A DNA stretch of 60,569 nucleotides from Betaproteobacteria bacterium (GTDB lineage Bacteria > Pseudomonadota > Gammaproteobacteria > Burkholderiales > Burkholderiaceae_E). The notes beneath the pieces are model-generated. The model saw nothing but the letters and a program-made list of their open reading frames with translations. It ran no database searches and had not been told where the DNA came from. Location of the stretch: assembly GCA_016868175.1 (NCBI GenBank), contig VGHO01000002.1, positions 1 through 60,569 on the forward strand, written 5' to 3'. The position numbers and the translations under genes were made by a program. The stretch's first letter is position 1, and every line of letters starts with the position of its first letter. This document shows positions 46,998-57,840 of this stretch, piece by piece.

Positions 46998-49445
46998 ATG
47001 AGTACCTCAACCACCTCCCCACGCAGCGGTATCCGGCGAGTAACCGGATACGGCCCGGCGAACTTTTCTGCGCTCGCGCTTCCCGGCCTTCCGCGGTGGG
47101 TCCTTGAAGTGCGCTGGGTAGCCTTTGCGCTGGCCGGTGGACTCCTTCTGGTGGCGCTCGTCAGCTACCATCCCGGCGATGCCGGCTGGTCAACGGCGGG
47201 CGATCTCGAGCCCGTGCGCAACGCGATGGGCAGGGTTGGTGCATGGTTTGCCGACGTCTTGCTCTACCTCTTCGGGGTATCCGGATACTGGTTTGCCTTT
47301 GCGTTGCTTGCCTGCGTGGCCATCGACCTGCGGGCGTTGCGCGAGAGCATCGAGCGCGGTGGGCGCGCTGGAAACGGTGAGCGCGCTGGAAACGGTGAGC
47401 GCACTGGAAATGATCGTGCGATCCGCCAGGCGGGTGGCGCTGCGCCCCAGGCGCTGCGTCTGCTCGGCTTTCTCATGGTTCTGATGGGCAGCGTGATGCT
47501 CGAGGCCACACGGCTCAAGCTGGTCCCAGCGCTGCCCCTTGTGGCAGGCGGAGTGTGCGGTCTATTGCTGGTGCCCACGCTCCTCACCTGGATGGGCGCC
47601 GTCGGCTTCACCCTCCTCGCTTTCGTGCTGCTCACGGCTGGTGTTTCGATGGCCCTGCAGTTTTCCTGGTTGGCCGTCGTTGAAGCGATTGGGGCGACGG
47701 TCGAGTTTCGCGCGCTGCAGGGGTGGGTTGCATGGCAGGCCCGCCGCGATCGCAAGTATGGCGAACGCGCCACAACCGACCGCGAAGAGCAGGTCAGCGA
47801 AAAGCGACGCATCCTCGCCGAAGACCCCGAACCGGTGCGGATCGAGTCGCCTGTGGTTCGCGTGGAATTGTCGGCGCGCGCCGAGGCGGAGAAGCAGGCG
47901 GTGCTGTTCACCGATCTTCCGCCGGTTTCCGAGCTTCCAGCGCTCGCCCTGCTCGATGAGCCGGGGGTCCACAAGGAGGTGGTTTCGGCCGAGACGATGG
48001 AGTTCACCTCGCGGCTCATCGAGAAGAAGCTTGCCGACTTCGGAGTGGCTGCGCATGTGGTTGCGGCGTATCCGGGTCCGGTGATCACCCGCTACGAGAT
48101 CGACCCGGCAACCGGGGTGAAGGGCAGCCAGATCGTCAATCTTGGCAAGGATCTGGCGCGCGCACTCTCGCTCACGTCGATCCGCGTGGTTGAGACGATC
48201 CCGGGCAAGAGCCTCATGGGACTCGAGCTGCCCAACGCGCGACGCCAGTCGGTGCGGCTTTCCGAGATTCTGAGTTCCCAGATCTACGCGCAGGGCCAAT
48301 CGCCGCTCACCCTTGCGCTCGGCAAGGACATTGCGGGCCACCCCGTCGTGGCCGACCTCGCCCGCATGCCGCATCTCCTGGTGGCGGGCACCACCGGGTC
48401 GGGCAAGTCGGTAGGCATCAATGCAATGCTGCTCTCGCTCCTCTACAAGGCCGACCCCAGCCAGGTGCGGATGATCATGATCGACCCGAAGATGCTCGAG
48501 ATGAGCGTCTACGAGGGCATCCCGCACCTGCTCTCGCCCGTGGTCACCGACATGAAGCAGGCTGCCAACGCACTCAACTGGTGCGTGGCAGAAATGGAGC
48601 GCCGCTACCGCCTGATGAGCCGGCTCGGTGTTCGTAATCTCTCGGGTTTCAACCAGCGGATCGTGGAGGCCGAGCGACGCTCGGAGTTGATCCCGAATCC
48701 CTTCACGCTCACTCCCGACGAGCCCGAACCGCTCGGACGACTGCCGATGATCGTGGTGGTGATCGATGAACTTGCCGACATGATGATGGTGGTGGGCAAG
48801 AAGGTAGAGGAGCTCATCGCGCGGCTTGCGCAGAAGGCAAGGGCAGCCGGGATCCACCTGATTCTCGCCACGCAGCGGCCCTCGGTGGATGTGATCACCG
48901 GGCTGATCAAGGCCAACATTCCCACCCGGATTGCATTCCAGGTGTCGTCGCGGATCGACTCGCGCACGATTCTCGATCAGCAGGGGGCCGAAGCACTCCT
49001 CGGGCAGGGCGACATGCTCTTTCTGCCCCCGGGTACCGGGGTACCACAACGGGTGCATGGTGCCTTCGTGGGCGACGACGAGGTCCACAGGGTGGTTCAG
49101 CACTGGAAGTCGATGGGCGAGCCCGAATACATTGAAGGCATCCTGGAGGCAACCGTGCCGGAGTCGGTTGACGCAGGTTCGGCGGTGGGCTTTGGCGGCC
49201 TATCGCAAACGCTCCAGGAAGCCGGGGTCGACGGCGAATCCGACCCGCTATACGACCAGGCGGTTGCAGTGGTCCTCAAGCACAAGCGTGCGTCGATTTC
49301 TCTGGTGCAACGCCACCTGCGGATAGGCTACAACAGGTCAGCGCGACTTCTGGAGCAGATGGAGAAGTCGGGAATCGTGTCGGGCATGTCGGGGGCGGGC
49401 AACCGCGATATCCTCGTGCCTGAGCGCGACGGTGATGAGCGCTGA
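46998..49445 (+). CDS. ftsK: DNA translocase FtsK
   Basis: FtsK anchors at the septum and pumps chromosomal DNA so that XerCD can resolve dimers at dif. The 815-residue product (ATG 46998; an in-frame ATG at 46971 is an alternative) has four to five N-terminal membrane helices, a short linker, the motor with Walker A GTTGSGKS (near residue 463) and Walker [11 protein letters not shown], and the C-terminal gamma winged-helix domain ([20 protein letters not shown]) that reads KOPS sequences. A short 18-bp tandem repeat encodes RAGNGE units in the loop between the membrane helices. Confidence 0.96.
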   Translation: MSTSTTSPRSGIRRVTGYGPANFSALALPGLPRWVLEVRWVAFALAGGLLLVALVSYHPGDAGWSTAGDLEPVRNAMGRVGAWFADVLLYLFGVSGYWFAFALLACVAIDLRALRESIERGGRAGNGERAGNGERTGNDRAIRQAGGAAPQALRLLGFLMVLMGSVMLEATRLKLVPALPLVAGGVCGLLLVPTLLTWMGAVGFTLLAFVLLTAGVSMALQFSWLAVVEAIGATVEFRALQGWVAWQARRDRKYGERATTDREEQVSEKRRILAEDPEPVRIESPVVRVELSARAEAEKQAVLFTDLPPVSELPALALLDEPGVHKEVVSAETMEFTSRLIEKKLADFGVAAHVVAAYPGPVITRYEIDPATGVKGSQIVNLGKDLARALSLTSIRVVETIPGKSLMGLELPNARRQSVRLSEILSSQIYAQGQSPLTLALGKDIAGHPVVADLARMPHLLVAGTTGSGKSVGINAMLLSLLYKADPSQVRMIMIDPKMLEMSVYEGIPHLLSPVVTDMKQAANALNWCVAEMERRYRLMSRLGVRNLSGFNQRIVEAERRSELIPNPFTLTPDEPEPLGRLPMIVVVIDELADMMMVVGKKVEELIARLAQKARAAGIHLILATQRPSVDVITGLIKANIPTRIAFQVSSRIDSRTILDQQGAEALLGQGDMLFLPPGTGVPQRVHGAFVGDDEVHRVVQHWKSMGEPEYIEGILEATVPESVDAGSAVGFGGLSQTLQEAGVDGESDPLYDQAVAVVLKHKRASISLVQRHLRIGYNRSARLLEQMEKSGIVSGMSGAGNRDILVPERDGDER
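47363..47416 (+). repeat. 18-bp tandem repeat inside ftsK
   Basis: Two exact copies of GCGCGCTGGAAACGGTGA (47363-47380, 47381-47398) are followed by a degenerate third (47399-47416). They encode AGNGER-type hexapeptides in a loop next to the early transmembrane helices. Confidence 0.8.
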
Positions 49446-49448
49446 TCG

Positions 49449-50159
49449 ATGCACAGGCTGGCGATCGCCCTCGCGATCTTTTTTGCGCCCTGCCTGAGGG
49501 TTCAAACCTGGGATTCCGCAGGTACTTCAAGCCCAGGGGGTGCCGTCCGCGCAGAAACCCGCGCGGAGGCCCGCCCGGAAGCGGTAGCGCCATCGCTTCC
49601 CGCAAGCCTGCGGCACCTCGAGCAGTTTGTGCGGACCGTGCAGGCTGGCTCGGTTGAGGTTCGTCTGCAGCAGGTGCGGGTCGACGGCGCTCCAGCCCGC
49701 ACCGGCGTGGCCAGGGTGCAGTTTCAGCGTCCCAACCTTTTGCGCTGGGACAGCCGCGCGCCCAGTGATCAATTGATCGTCGCCGACGGCGAGTCGCTCT
49801 GGATCTACGACCGCGATCTCGAACAGGTTACGGTGCGGCCGCTGCAGCAGGCGCTGGATGGGCTTCCGACTGCGCTGCTGCTCGGGCCTGAGCGCCTGCA
49901 CAGTGCGTTTCGCTTTGCCGAAATGCCGGAGCGCGACGGTCTCACCTGGCTCGAGGCCATACCGGTGCAAAAACAGGGCCTCACCGAAAGGATCCGCTTT
50001 GGCTTTGCCCAGGGCGCGCCGCGCGTGATGCATATCCTGGACGCAGGTGGCCGCGGCATGCGTTTTGAATTCAGCACCTGGCAGATCGCCAATCCGCCGT
50101 CCTCCGCTTTCCGCTTCACCATGCCCCCTGGGGTAGACCTCATCCGCATCGGGCGCTGA
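49449..50159 (+). CDS. lolA: Outer-membrane lipoprotein carrier protein
   Basis: LolA carries lipoproteins across the periplasm from LolCDE to LolB. The 236-residue product begins with a signal-peptide-like segment (MHRLAIALAIFFAPC) followed by an unusual 30-residue Ala/Glu/Arg/Gly stretch, then the LolA fold with RPNLLRWDSRAPSDQLIVADG, LWIYDRDLEQVTVRPL and the C-terminal PPSSAFRFTMPPGVD. It starts three bases after ftsK, the conserved ftsK-lolA pairing. Confidence 0.93.
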   Translation: MHRLAIALAIFFAPCLRVQTWDSAGTSSPGGAVRAETRAEARPEAVAPSLPASLRHLEQFVRTVQAGSVEVRLQQVRVDGAPARTGVARVQFQRPNLLRWDSRAPSDQLIVADGESLWIYDRDLEQVTVRPLQQALDGLPTALLLGPERLHSAFRFAEMPERDGLTWLEAIPVQKQGLTERIRFGFAQGAPRVMHILDAGGRGMRFEFSTWQIANPPSSAFRFTMPPGVDLIRIGR

Positions 50160-51514
<1,355 letters not shown>

Positions 51515-51515
<1 letters not shown>

Positions 51516-52162
51516 TGTATCTTTTTGATCCTTTTCGCGTGAGCAAGCGTGCGGCAGGGCTCCTGCTGCCGCTCCTGCTGGGGCTTCTGGCCGGCGTCTT
51601 CGCTGCAGGTGCTGCGGCGATGGTCGAACCGGGTCGAGCCGCGCCCGGATTCAGGCTGCAGAACCTCGACGGTGATACGGTTCAGCTCGAGCAATGGAAG
51701 GGGCGGTGGGTGATTCTGGAGTGGACCAATCCCGACTGTCCCTTCGTTCAGAAGCACTACAACTCCGGCAACATGCAGGCGCTTCAACAGTTTGCCGCCG
51801 CGCGCCAGGTGGTGTGGGTGCAGATCAATTCCACCAATCCGGCGCATCCAGAGTTCCGCTCGCCTTCGGTGATGCGCACCTGGAATCAGTCGGCTCGCGC
51901 AGTTCCGGCGCAGGCAGTGCTCGATCCGCAGGGTATCGTGGGTCGCGCATACGGCGCGCGAACCACACCGCAGATGGTGCTCATCAATCCAGCCGGAGTG
52001 ATCGTGTACCACGGAGCCATCGACAGCATCCGCTCAGCGAACACCGCCGACGTCCCCAAGGCCACTCCATTGCTTCGTCAGGCGCTGGAGGAGGGGCTGG
52101 CTGGAAAGCCGGTTACCACACCGAGCACCACGCCGTACGGCTGTTCGGTGAAGTACGCCTGA
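51515..52162 (+). CDS. Exported thioredoxin-fold protein with a single active-site Cys
   Basis: The 215-residue product starts at an ATG overlapping the serS stop by one base. A membrane anchor or signal peptide (about 13-34) precedes a redoxin/AhpC-type fold (EPGRAAPGFRLQNLDG). The active site reads PDCPFVQKHY, so C75 is present but the second Cys of a CxxC is replaced by Val. It also has RTTPQMVLINPAG (cis-Pro) and a lone Cys near the C-terminus (PYGCSVKYA). Function unknown; peroxiredoxin-like or thiol-dependent periplasmic roles are possible. Confidence 0.82.
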
Positions 52163-52174
52163 ACGGTAACCGGT

Positions 52175-52990
52175 TCAGGCGCTCGCGTGCCAGCCCGCGT
52201 CAACCCATAACTCGCCGCTCACTGCGGAGTTCGCGAGCATGAAGCAGATCGCGTCGGCGATCTCTTCGGGACTGATCAAACGCCCGAGCTGGGTAAAGGG
52301 CAGGATGTTCTTGGTAATGTATTCGGGGCCGAGTTTTCGCACCATCGGGGTATCGGTGAACCCCGGGTGGATCAGGCTGCAACGCACCCCATAGAACATT
52401 GCCTCCTTGAGGATGGTTGCCGCTGCACCCTCGAGCCCCGCCTTGGTACTCGCGTAGGAGATCTGCCCTCGATTGCCCGCCGAGGAGATCGAACCGATGA
52501 ACACCACCGACCCTTGCACCCGCTCCTCAGGGTGCCATCGCTTGAGCCCGCGCGCGGTACGGTCCTCGGCGATCCGGCCGATCATTTCGAGCGCCCAGTA
52601 GATTGGCGCAATGAGATTGATGTCGACGACGGCACGGAAATGCTCCTCGGGGTAGATCCGAGCCTTGCCGCTGATCCGATCCACCCTGACCGCGAGGTCG
52701 TCGCGGGTGATGCCCGCGGCTGGCACACAGAGCGACACGAGTCCATGCCGCGCGCTCACGCTGTCGTAGACCTCGGCACGGAATTGGGGATCGACCACAT
52801 TGCCCTGGAAAGCCTGGGCGAAGGGCTCGGCCGCCTGCTGGTTGAGTTCCTCCGCCACGAGGTGAACGCTCTCGCTCATGTCCACAAGCGCCACCGCCTT
52901 CACATTACGTTTGGCCATCGCCGCGGCGACCGCCCTTCCGATGCCACTGGCCCCCCCAGTGACAACTGCCACCCTGTGAGACAGATCCAT
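52175..52990 (-). CDS. SDR-family oxidoreductase
   Basis: This 271-residue classical short-chain dehydrogenase has TGGASGIG (about 11-18), an acidic residue after the second strand (LVDMSES; NAD preference is likely), the catalytic Ser in SISSAGN and YASTK as the catalytic Tyr/Lys, with a C-terminal SGELWVDAGWHASA. The substrate is unknown. It is convergent with the thioredoxin-fold gene and 65 bases downstream of the DUF2062 gene on the same strand. Confidence 0.9.
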   Translation of the reverse strand: MDLSHRVAVVTGGASGIGRAVAAAMAKRNVKAVALVDMSESVHLVAEELNQQAAEPFAQAFQGNVVDPQFRAEVYDSVSARHGLVSLCVPAAGITRDDLAVRVDRISGKARIYPEEHFRAVVDINLIAPIYWALEMIGRIAEDRTARGLKRWHPEERVQGSVVFIGSISSAGNRGQISYASTKAGLEGAAATILKEAMFYGVRCSLIHPGFTDTPMVRKLGPEYITKNILPFTQLGRLISPEEIADAICFMLANSAVSGELWVDAGWHASA

Positions 52991-53055
52991 GCACGACTCC
53001 CTTCACGGCATGCGCCGCCAGTGATCTTCCGATGGGTCCGCTGGACGACAGCGGC

Positions 53056-53616
53056 TCAGGGTCTGCGCTCCGACAGACCGCCAGCGCGGAGTCTACGCCG
53101 TGAGCGGACCCGGTGGATCCAGACCCAATGCACGAGTGCGCAGGCGATGGCGGAAAACACACAGGCGAAGGTGAGCGAACCCAGAGCGAGCGGTGCTCCG
53201 ATGGTGTCGAGTTGACGGGCCATCAGCGCAAGCCAGTACCCGACGTCGCCCTCCCCCCCAAAGTCGGGGGGAGTGGCGGGTGTATCACCCGGGGTGAACC
53301 AGTGCAGCATCCACCGCCCCAGTTCCCAGGCGGCGTAATACACCGGCGGAAAGGTCAGTGGGTTGTTGACGATGGTTGCCACTGCGGCCGTGGGCAGGTT
53401 GGCACGCAGCAGTATGGAGAAGGCTGCCGAAAGCGGGATCTGGGCGATGGGAATCAGGAAGGCGAAAAACACGCCGATCGCCACGCCGCGCGCCACATTT
53501 CGCCGGTGGAAAGTCCACAACTGTGGGTGAAGGAGCCGCGGGCCCATCCACCGCAGCCAGCGATTCCGCTGGACAGCCTCCTTTGTTGGCATCATGCGGC
53601 GAAGCCGATCGATCAT
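53056..53616 (-). CDS. DUF2062 membrane protein
   Basis: The 186-residue product has the DUF2062 core: basic N-terminus, then RRNVARGVAIGVFFAFLIPIA, PLSAAFSILLRANLPTAAVA and NNPLTFPPVYYAAWELG, with three predicted membrane helices and a basic C-terminal tail. The family is widespread in Gram-negative bacteria and its function is unknown. A Pro/Gly-rich loop (GDTPATPPDFGGEG) separates the second and third helices. It is divergent from the TRAP genes, with a 246-base gap. Confidence 0.88.
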   Translation of the reverse strand: MIDRLRRMMPTKEAVQRNRWLRWMGPRLLHPQLWTFHRRNVARGVAIGVFFAFLIPIAQIPLSAAFSILLRANLPTAAVATIVNNPLTFPPVYYAAWELGRWMLHWFTPGDTPATPPDFGGEGDVGYWLALMARQLDTIGAPLALGSLTFACVFSAIACALVHWVWIHRVRSRRRLRAGGLSERRP

Positions 53617-53862
53617 GCGTAAACGGCCTGAGGTAGTCGGCAGGGTGCGTTACGGGATTTGGTCGTGGGGTGGGGGCCAGTGGCAAACCGCAGGGCATGC
53701 TGCAGCCCGGATGAAACAATACGCCTGCACGCTTCAACGGGGACTGGTGCCCGCAAGCGCCGAATTGGTATCAGAAAATTGGGTTCCGTTGACTTTCGCT
53801 CGCGCAGTGGCCTCGTGCAGACGTAGTGAAGCGTTGAACATTCGTTGGGGAGTTGCTGAACC

Positions 53863-54462
53863 ATGCGGCCATTGTTGGGGATTTCCAGCGTAATCGACCG
53901 ATGCAACAACCTGATCGGTCGGATCACCATGTGGCTTGTGCTCGTGACGGTGCTGATCAGCGCGGGCAACGCGATCATGCGCAAGGGCTTCAACATCGGA
54001 TCGAATGCCTTTCTCGAGATCCAGTGGTACATCTTCGCGGCGGTTTTCATGCTCGGTGCCGGGTACGTGATGCTCAAGAACGCGCATGTGCGCATCGACT
54101 TCATCTCCTCCCGCTTGTCGAAGCGAACAAACGCCTGGATCGACGCCGCAGGGATTGCGGTGTTCACCATCCCGCTCTCGGTGATCATGATCGATCTGGG
54201 ATGGCCGCTCTTTGCACGCGCATGGGTGTCGGGCGAGGTGAGTCACAATGCCGGCGGTCTCGTCCGTTGGCCGGTGCTCCTGCTGGTTCCACTCGGATTC
54301 GGCCTTCTGATCATGCAGGCGTTTTCGGAACTCATCAAGCGCATCGCCTTCCTTTCAGGGGTGATCAACGAGCCCTTTTCCCACGATGACCACCGCTCCG
54401 ACGAGGAGTTGATGGCCGAGGATTTGTCATCCCGGGCCGATCCCGCTGCGTCCAGAGCATGA
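53863..54462 (+). CDS. TRAP transporter small permease (DctQ-type)
   Basis: The 199-residue protein has four transmembrane helices (about 20-40, 52-74, 97-118 and 138-156) with the DctQ hallmark FLEIQWYIFAAVFMLGAGYVM and ARVRID-like HVRIDFISSRL. It forms the membrane unit with the adjacent DctM protein. The sequence resembles the FcbT2/TakQ group (TRAP for alpha-keto acids, mannitol or chloroaromatics). It starts 246 bases from the divergent DUF2062 gene and ends 10 bases before DctM. Confidence 0.92.
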   Translation: MRPLLGISSVIDRCNNLIGRITMWLVLVTVLISAGNAIMRKGFNIGSNAFLEIQWYIFAAVFMLGAGYVMLKNAHVRIDFISSRLSKRTNAWIDAAGIAVFTIPLSVIMIDLGWPLFARAWVSGEVSHNAGGLVRWPVLLLVPLGFGLLIMQAFSELIKRIAFLSGVINEPFSHDDHRSDEELMAEDLSSRADPAASRA

Positions 54463-54472
54463 CGTCGCAGCG

Positions 54473-56290
54473 ATGACTGCCTTCGTGACCGAGAATTTCG
54501 TTCCACTGATGTTTGGTGGCCTGCTGGTCTTTCTGCTCACCGGCATACCGGTTGCTTTCGGCCTTGCTGCCACCGGCCTGCTCTTTGGCTACATCGGCAT
54601 GACGTTGGATCTCTTCGGGGCGAACCTGTTTCAGGCCTTGCCGCAGCGGGTTGTGGCAATCATGTCCAACGAGACCCTGCTGGCGATTCCCTTCTTTACC
54701 TTCATGGGCATCATTCTCGAGCGCTCCGGGATGGCCGAGGACCTGCTCGAAACGGTCGGGCAGGTGTTTGGTCCGCTTCGAGGCGGACTCGCAGTGGCAG
54801 TGATTCTGGTGGGCGCGTTGCTGGCGGCCACAACCGGGGTAGTGGCCGCAGCGGTGATCGCTATGGGACTCATCTCGCTCCCGATCATGTTGCGCTACGG
54901 CTACAACCGAACGATCGCCACTGGAACCATCACCGCCTCAGGCACCCTGGCCCAGGCGATTCCCCCCTCGCTTGTGCTGATCGTACTGGCCGATCAGATG
55001 GGTCGGTCGGTGGGAGACATGTATGCGGGTGCTCTGGTGCCGGGCCTGCTTCTGGTGGGCCTCTATCTTTGCTTCATTGTTGCGGTTGCGGTGGTGAAGC
55101 CCTTCTGGGTGCCCGCGCTGCCGCCAGAGGCGCGCATCTACCGCGAAGCCAACGGGGCTAGCGGACATCGCTCCTTGCTGATGCTCCTTGTTTTGTGCGC
55201 CGCCGCGGGCATCGTATGGGCGCAGTTCCACGACGGACTGATGAAGCAGTGGACCGGTCGGACGATGGATGCGCACGGCGATGAGATTGTCATCATGTCG
55301 ATGACTGTGGCGTCTATTCTCGCGCTCGCGCTGGCACTCCTCAACCGGGGCACCGGCCTCGGACTTCTCTCGCAACTGGCCGAACAGGTGACCTTCGTTC
55401 TCATCCCGCCGCTCGTCCTGATCTTTCTGGTGCTCGGTACGATCTTTCTCGGAGTGGCAACCCCAACCGAGGGCGGTGCAATGGGGGCGGTGGGTGCGCT
55501 GATCATGGCCACGGCACGACGGCGCCTCGACTTTGCGCTGCTCAAGCAGGCGCTCGACAGTACTGCGCGGCTGTCCACCTTCGTGCTGTTCATCCTGATC
55601 GGCTCCACAGTCTTCAGCTTCACCTTCAACGCGGCTGATGGACACATCTGGGTGGAGCACCTCTTCGACAGCATGCCGGGCGGAGCTTTGGGCTTTCTCA
55701 TTGTTGTAAACATCCTGATCTTCATTCTGGGATGTTTCATCGATTTCTTCGAGATCGCCTTCATTGTGATCCCGATCCTCTCGCCGGTGGCGGCAAAGAT
55801 CCTGCCGGAACTTTTCCCTCCAGGCACTTCGGTTGACGCGATCATGATCTGGTTCGGGGTGATGATCGCGATGAACCTGCAAGCCTCCTTTCTCACGCCT
55901 CCCTTCGGGTTTGCTCTTTTTTATCTGCGCAGCGTGGCGGCGAAGAAGGAATACCGCGACCGGGTTACCCGCGAAATGATTCCCGCAGTCACCACCGGCC
56001 AGATCTACAAGGGGTCGATCGCCTTCATCGTGCTCCAGTTGATCATGGTGGGTGTCGTGATTGCATTTCCTGCGCTCGTAACCGACGGGCTCGACGAGGG
56101 CCAGAAAGTGGATGTGGAAAAGGCACTCGACTCGCTGGCGGTTCCACCTCCTGCGGATCTTCCTCCCGCATTGCCTCCGCCGGGCCTGCCTGGCGGGGAT
56201 GGTGCACTTCCGGCGCCCGGGGTTCCCGGCGCGGATGGTCCGCTTCCGACGCCTCGGCCGCCTGCGGTGGATGCCCCACGCAAGGACTAG
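54473..56290 (+). CDS. TRAP transporter large permease (DctM-type)
   Basis: The 605-residue protein has about 12-14 membrane helices with DctM motifs including FFTFMGIILERSGMAEDLLETVGQ, ASGTLAQAIPPSLVLIVLADQ, TPTEGGAMGAVGALI and GCFIDFFEIAFIVIP. It is longer than standard DctM (about 430), as in the FcbT3-like group, which has an insert in the middle (here about 220-275). The last 60 residues are a Pro/Gly/Leu-rich low-complexity tail (PPPADLPPALPPPG), probably unstructured. Confidence 0.92.
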   Translation: MTAFVTENFVPLMFGGLLVFLLTGIPVAFGLAATGLLFGYIGMTLDLFGANLFQALPQRVVAIMSNETLLAIPFFTFMGIILERSGMAEDLLETVGQVFGPLRGGLAVAVILVGALLAATTGVVAAAVIAMGLISLPIMLRYGYNRTIATGTITASGTLAQAIPPSLVLIVLADQMGRSVGDMYAGALVPGLLLVGLYLCFIVAVAVVKPFWVPALPPEARIYREANGASGHRSLLMLLVLCAAAGIVWAQFHDGLMKQWTGRTMDAHGDEIVIMSMTVASILALALALLNRGTGLGLLSQLAEQVTFVLIPPLVLIFLVLGTIFLGVATPTEGGAMGAVGALIMATARRRLDFALLKQALDSTARLSTFVLFILIGSTVFSFTFNAADGHIWVEHLFDSMPGGALGFLIVVNILIFILGCFIDFFEIAFIVIPILSPVAAKILPELFPPGTSVDAIMIWFGVMIAMNLQASFLTPPFGFALFYLRSVAAKKEYRDRVTREMIPAVTTGQIYKGSIAFIVLQLIMVGVVIAFPALVTDGLDEGQKVDVEKALDSLAVPPPADLPPALPPPGLPGGDGALPAPGVPGADGPLPTPRPPAVDAPRKD

Positions 56291-56370
56291 TCAGGCTCGG
56301 AGAGCCGCAACTCCGGTTCCCGCCGACAAACGCGGGGGTTGCGATGGGCAAACCACAGATCAGCCCAAGG

Positions 56371-56402
56371 CGAGGTGGCTTGGCATCGCCAAGCGCACCT
56401 CG
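56371..56402. terminator. Strong hairpin between convergent TRAP genes
   Basis: A 14-bp arm (56371-56384) pairs with 56388-56402 across a 3-base loop, with one bulged G. The stem is CGAGGTG plus GCTTGGC and complement. It sits between the dctM and dctP 3' ends (56290 and 56423) and could stop transcription from both sides. There is no U-tract, so termination, if any, may be Rho-assisted or depend on the hairpin alone. Confidence 0.45.
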
Positions 56403-56422
56403 AGGTAAACGAAAGTCGCCAA

Positions 56423-57517
56423 CTACAGCCGTTGGCGCATCATGAAGTTGTCGAAGGTGGCTTCCGAGAAGCGGAACCACTGGTAAGAGTCGCGGCGGAA
56501 CACTGCATAGTCGTCGTAGACTTTCTTCCACGCTGCGTTCTTCCCACTCAGTTCCGCGTAGTAATCCATCGAGGCCTTGAAGGCAGCCTCCATCAGGTCG
56601 TTGGGGAATGGGAAGAGCTTGGCCCCCTGCGAAACGAGCGTACGCAATGCCTGCGCGTTCTTGCCGTCGTACTTGGCCTGCATGTCGGTGTGGCAATAGG
56701 TGGAGGCCGCCTCGAGGATCGCCTTGTACTCGGGGCTGAGCGAGTCGAAGGCCTTGGTGTTGACGTGCAGTTCGAGTTGCGCACCGCCCTCCCACCAGCC
56801 CGGGTAGGCGTAGTTGGGCGCAACCTTCACGAAGCCGAGCTTGAGGTCGTCGTAGGGACCCACCCACTCTGCAGCGTCAATCGTGCCCTTCTCGAGCGCC
56901 TGATAGATCTCACCTCCGGGAATGTTTTGCGGTACCCCGCCGATGCGCTCAACGATCCGGCCCCCGAAGCCGCCGACGCGGAACTTTGTGCCCTTGAATT
57001 CGGCGAGCGACTTGATCTCCTTGCGGAACCACCCGCCCATCTGCGCACCGGTGTTGCCCATCGGAAAGTTCACGATGTTGTAGGCACGGTAGAAGTCGCG
57101 CATCAGTTTCAGGCCGTTGCCCTCGTAATACCATGCGGTGAGCGCGCGGCTGTTGAGGCCGAAAGGCACTGCGCAGGCGAGTGCAAAGGTCTCATCCTTT
57201 CCGAAATAGTAGTAGGGGGCGGTATGGGCCAGTTCCACCGTGCCGTCCTTGATGGCGTCCACAGTGCCGAAGGCCGGAACGAGTTCCCCTGGGGCGTGTG
57301 TAGTGACCTGAAAGCGGCCTCCGGAGAGTTCGCGCACCTTCTGAGCGAAAACATCCACGGTTCCAAAGAGCGTGTCGAGAACTTTGGGGAAGCTGGAGGT
57401 GAGCCGCCAGCGCAGGTTGGCTTGCGCATGAACAATGGCCGGCGCAGTACCTGCGGCCAGAATGCCGGCGAGGCCTGCGCCCTGTGCCACGCCTTGTACG
57501 AATGAACGACGTTCCAT
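56423..57517 (-). CDS. TRAP transporter substrate-binding protein (DctP/TakP-like)
   Basis: This periplasmic receptor is paired with the membrane genes on the other strand. The 364-residue protein has a Tat-like start (MERRSFVQGVAQGAG) ending near AQA, then the family core: LTSSFPKVLDTLFG, APYYYFGKD, GNTGAQMGGWFRKEI, FKGTKFRVGGFGG and EWVGPYDDLK. These fit the TakP/FcbT1 group (COG4663), known to bind alpha-keto acids such as pyruvate or related anions; the exact ligand is inferred only. It runs toward dctM, which is unusual: the receptor gene usually precedes dctQM on the same strand. Confidence 0.9.
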   Translation of the reverse strand: MERRSFVQGVAQGAGLAGILAAGTAPAIVHAQANLRWRLTSSFPKVLDTLFGTVDVFAQKVRELSGGRFQVTTHAPGELVPAFGTVDAIKDGTVELAHTAPYYYFGKDETFALACAVPFGLNSRALTAWYYEGNGLKLMRDFYRAYNIVNFPMGNTGAQMGGWFRKEIKSLAEFKGTKFRVGGFGGRIVERIGGVPQNIPGGEIYQALEKGTIDAAEWVGPYDDLKLGFVKVAPNYAYPGWWEGGAQLELHVNTKAFDSLSPEYKAILEAASTYCHTDMQAKYDGKNAQALRTLVSQGAKLFPFPNDLMEAAFKASMDYYAELSGKNAAWKKVYDDYAVFRRDSYQWFRFSEATFDNFMMRQRL

Positions 57518-57840
57518 GAGGGTCTCCTGAAAACAAGCACACTAAGTGGGATTAACAGTCGGGAGGGCGCGCCCTTGCCCAGCGCTGCGTTACCCAGCGC
57601 TTCGTTACTCAGCGCTGCGTTTCTCAGAGCAGTGTTACAGAGAGCTGCGTTGCTCAGAGCTGCGTTATCCTGTGCTGCGCAGTTCTCGTTTGCAGCACCC
57701 GACGCGCCGCCGAACCGTCGCTGCTCTGCTAAGGGGCAGTCACCATCCAATTCGGGATGTTAACGGGGAGCGGGGAATTCCGCTGAAGACGAGGGCTTGG
57801 CGTAGGGTTGATACGGGATCACTGAGGAAAGACGACAGCA
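57518..57840. other. Divergent intergenic region with 15-bp repeats
   Basis: This 323-base region separates dctP (minus) from the antiporter gene (plus). It contains the dctP ribosome site AGGAG near 57528, seven 15-bp repeats (57578-57682), and the antiporter ribosome site GAGGAAAG near 57823. A minus-strand frame (57750 leftward) reads pentapeptide-like NAALS and NAALG units from the repeats and then runs out of frame over dctP, so it is not called a gene. Confidence 0.5.
57578..57682 (+). repeat. Seven degenerate 15-bp tandem repeats
   Basis: Units start at 57578, 57593, 57608, 57623, 57638, 57653 and 57668, with consensus CTCAGCGCTGCGTTA. Similarity decays from left to right. On the minus strand each unit reads an xNAAL or xNEAL pentapeptide. 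It lies in the dctP upstream region. Confidence 0.8.

Noticed and set aside
53617-53862. Sigma-54 promoter upstream of the TRAP genes
   Set aside because: A TTGGTAT...TTGGG pair near 53765-53784 looked similar, but the -24/-12 spacing is off by two bases and the GC of the -12 element is absent. A TTGACT at about 53790 has no partner -10 at 16-18 bases.
57109-57750. Pentapeptide-repeat protein gene on the minus strand
   Set aside because: Only about seven repeat units are present, the rest of the frame overlaps the coding part of dctP in the wrong frame, and there is no ribosome site. Kept as a repeat observation only.
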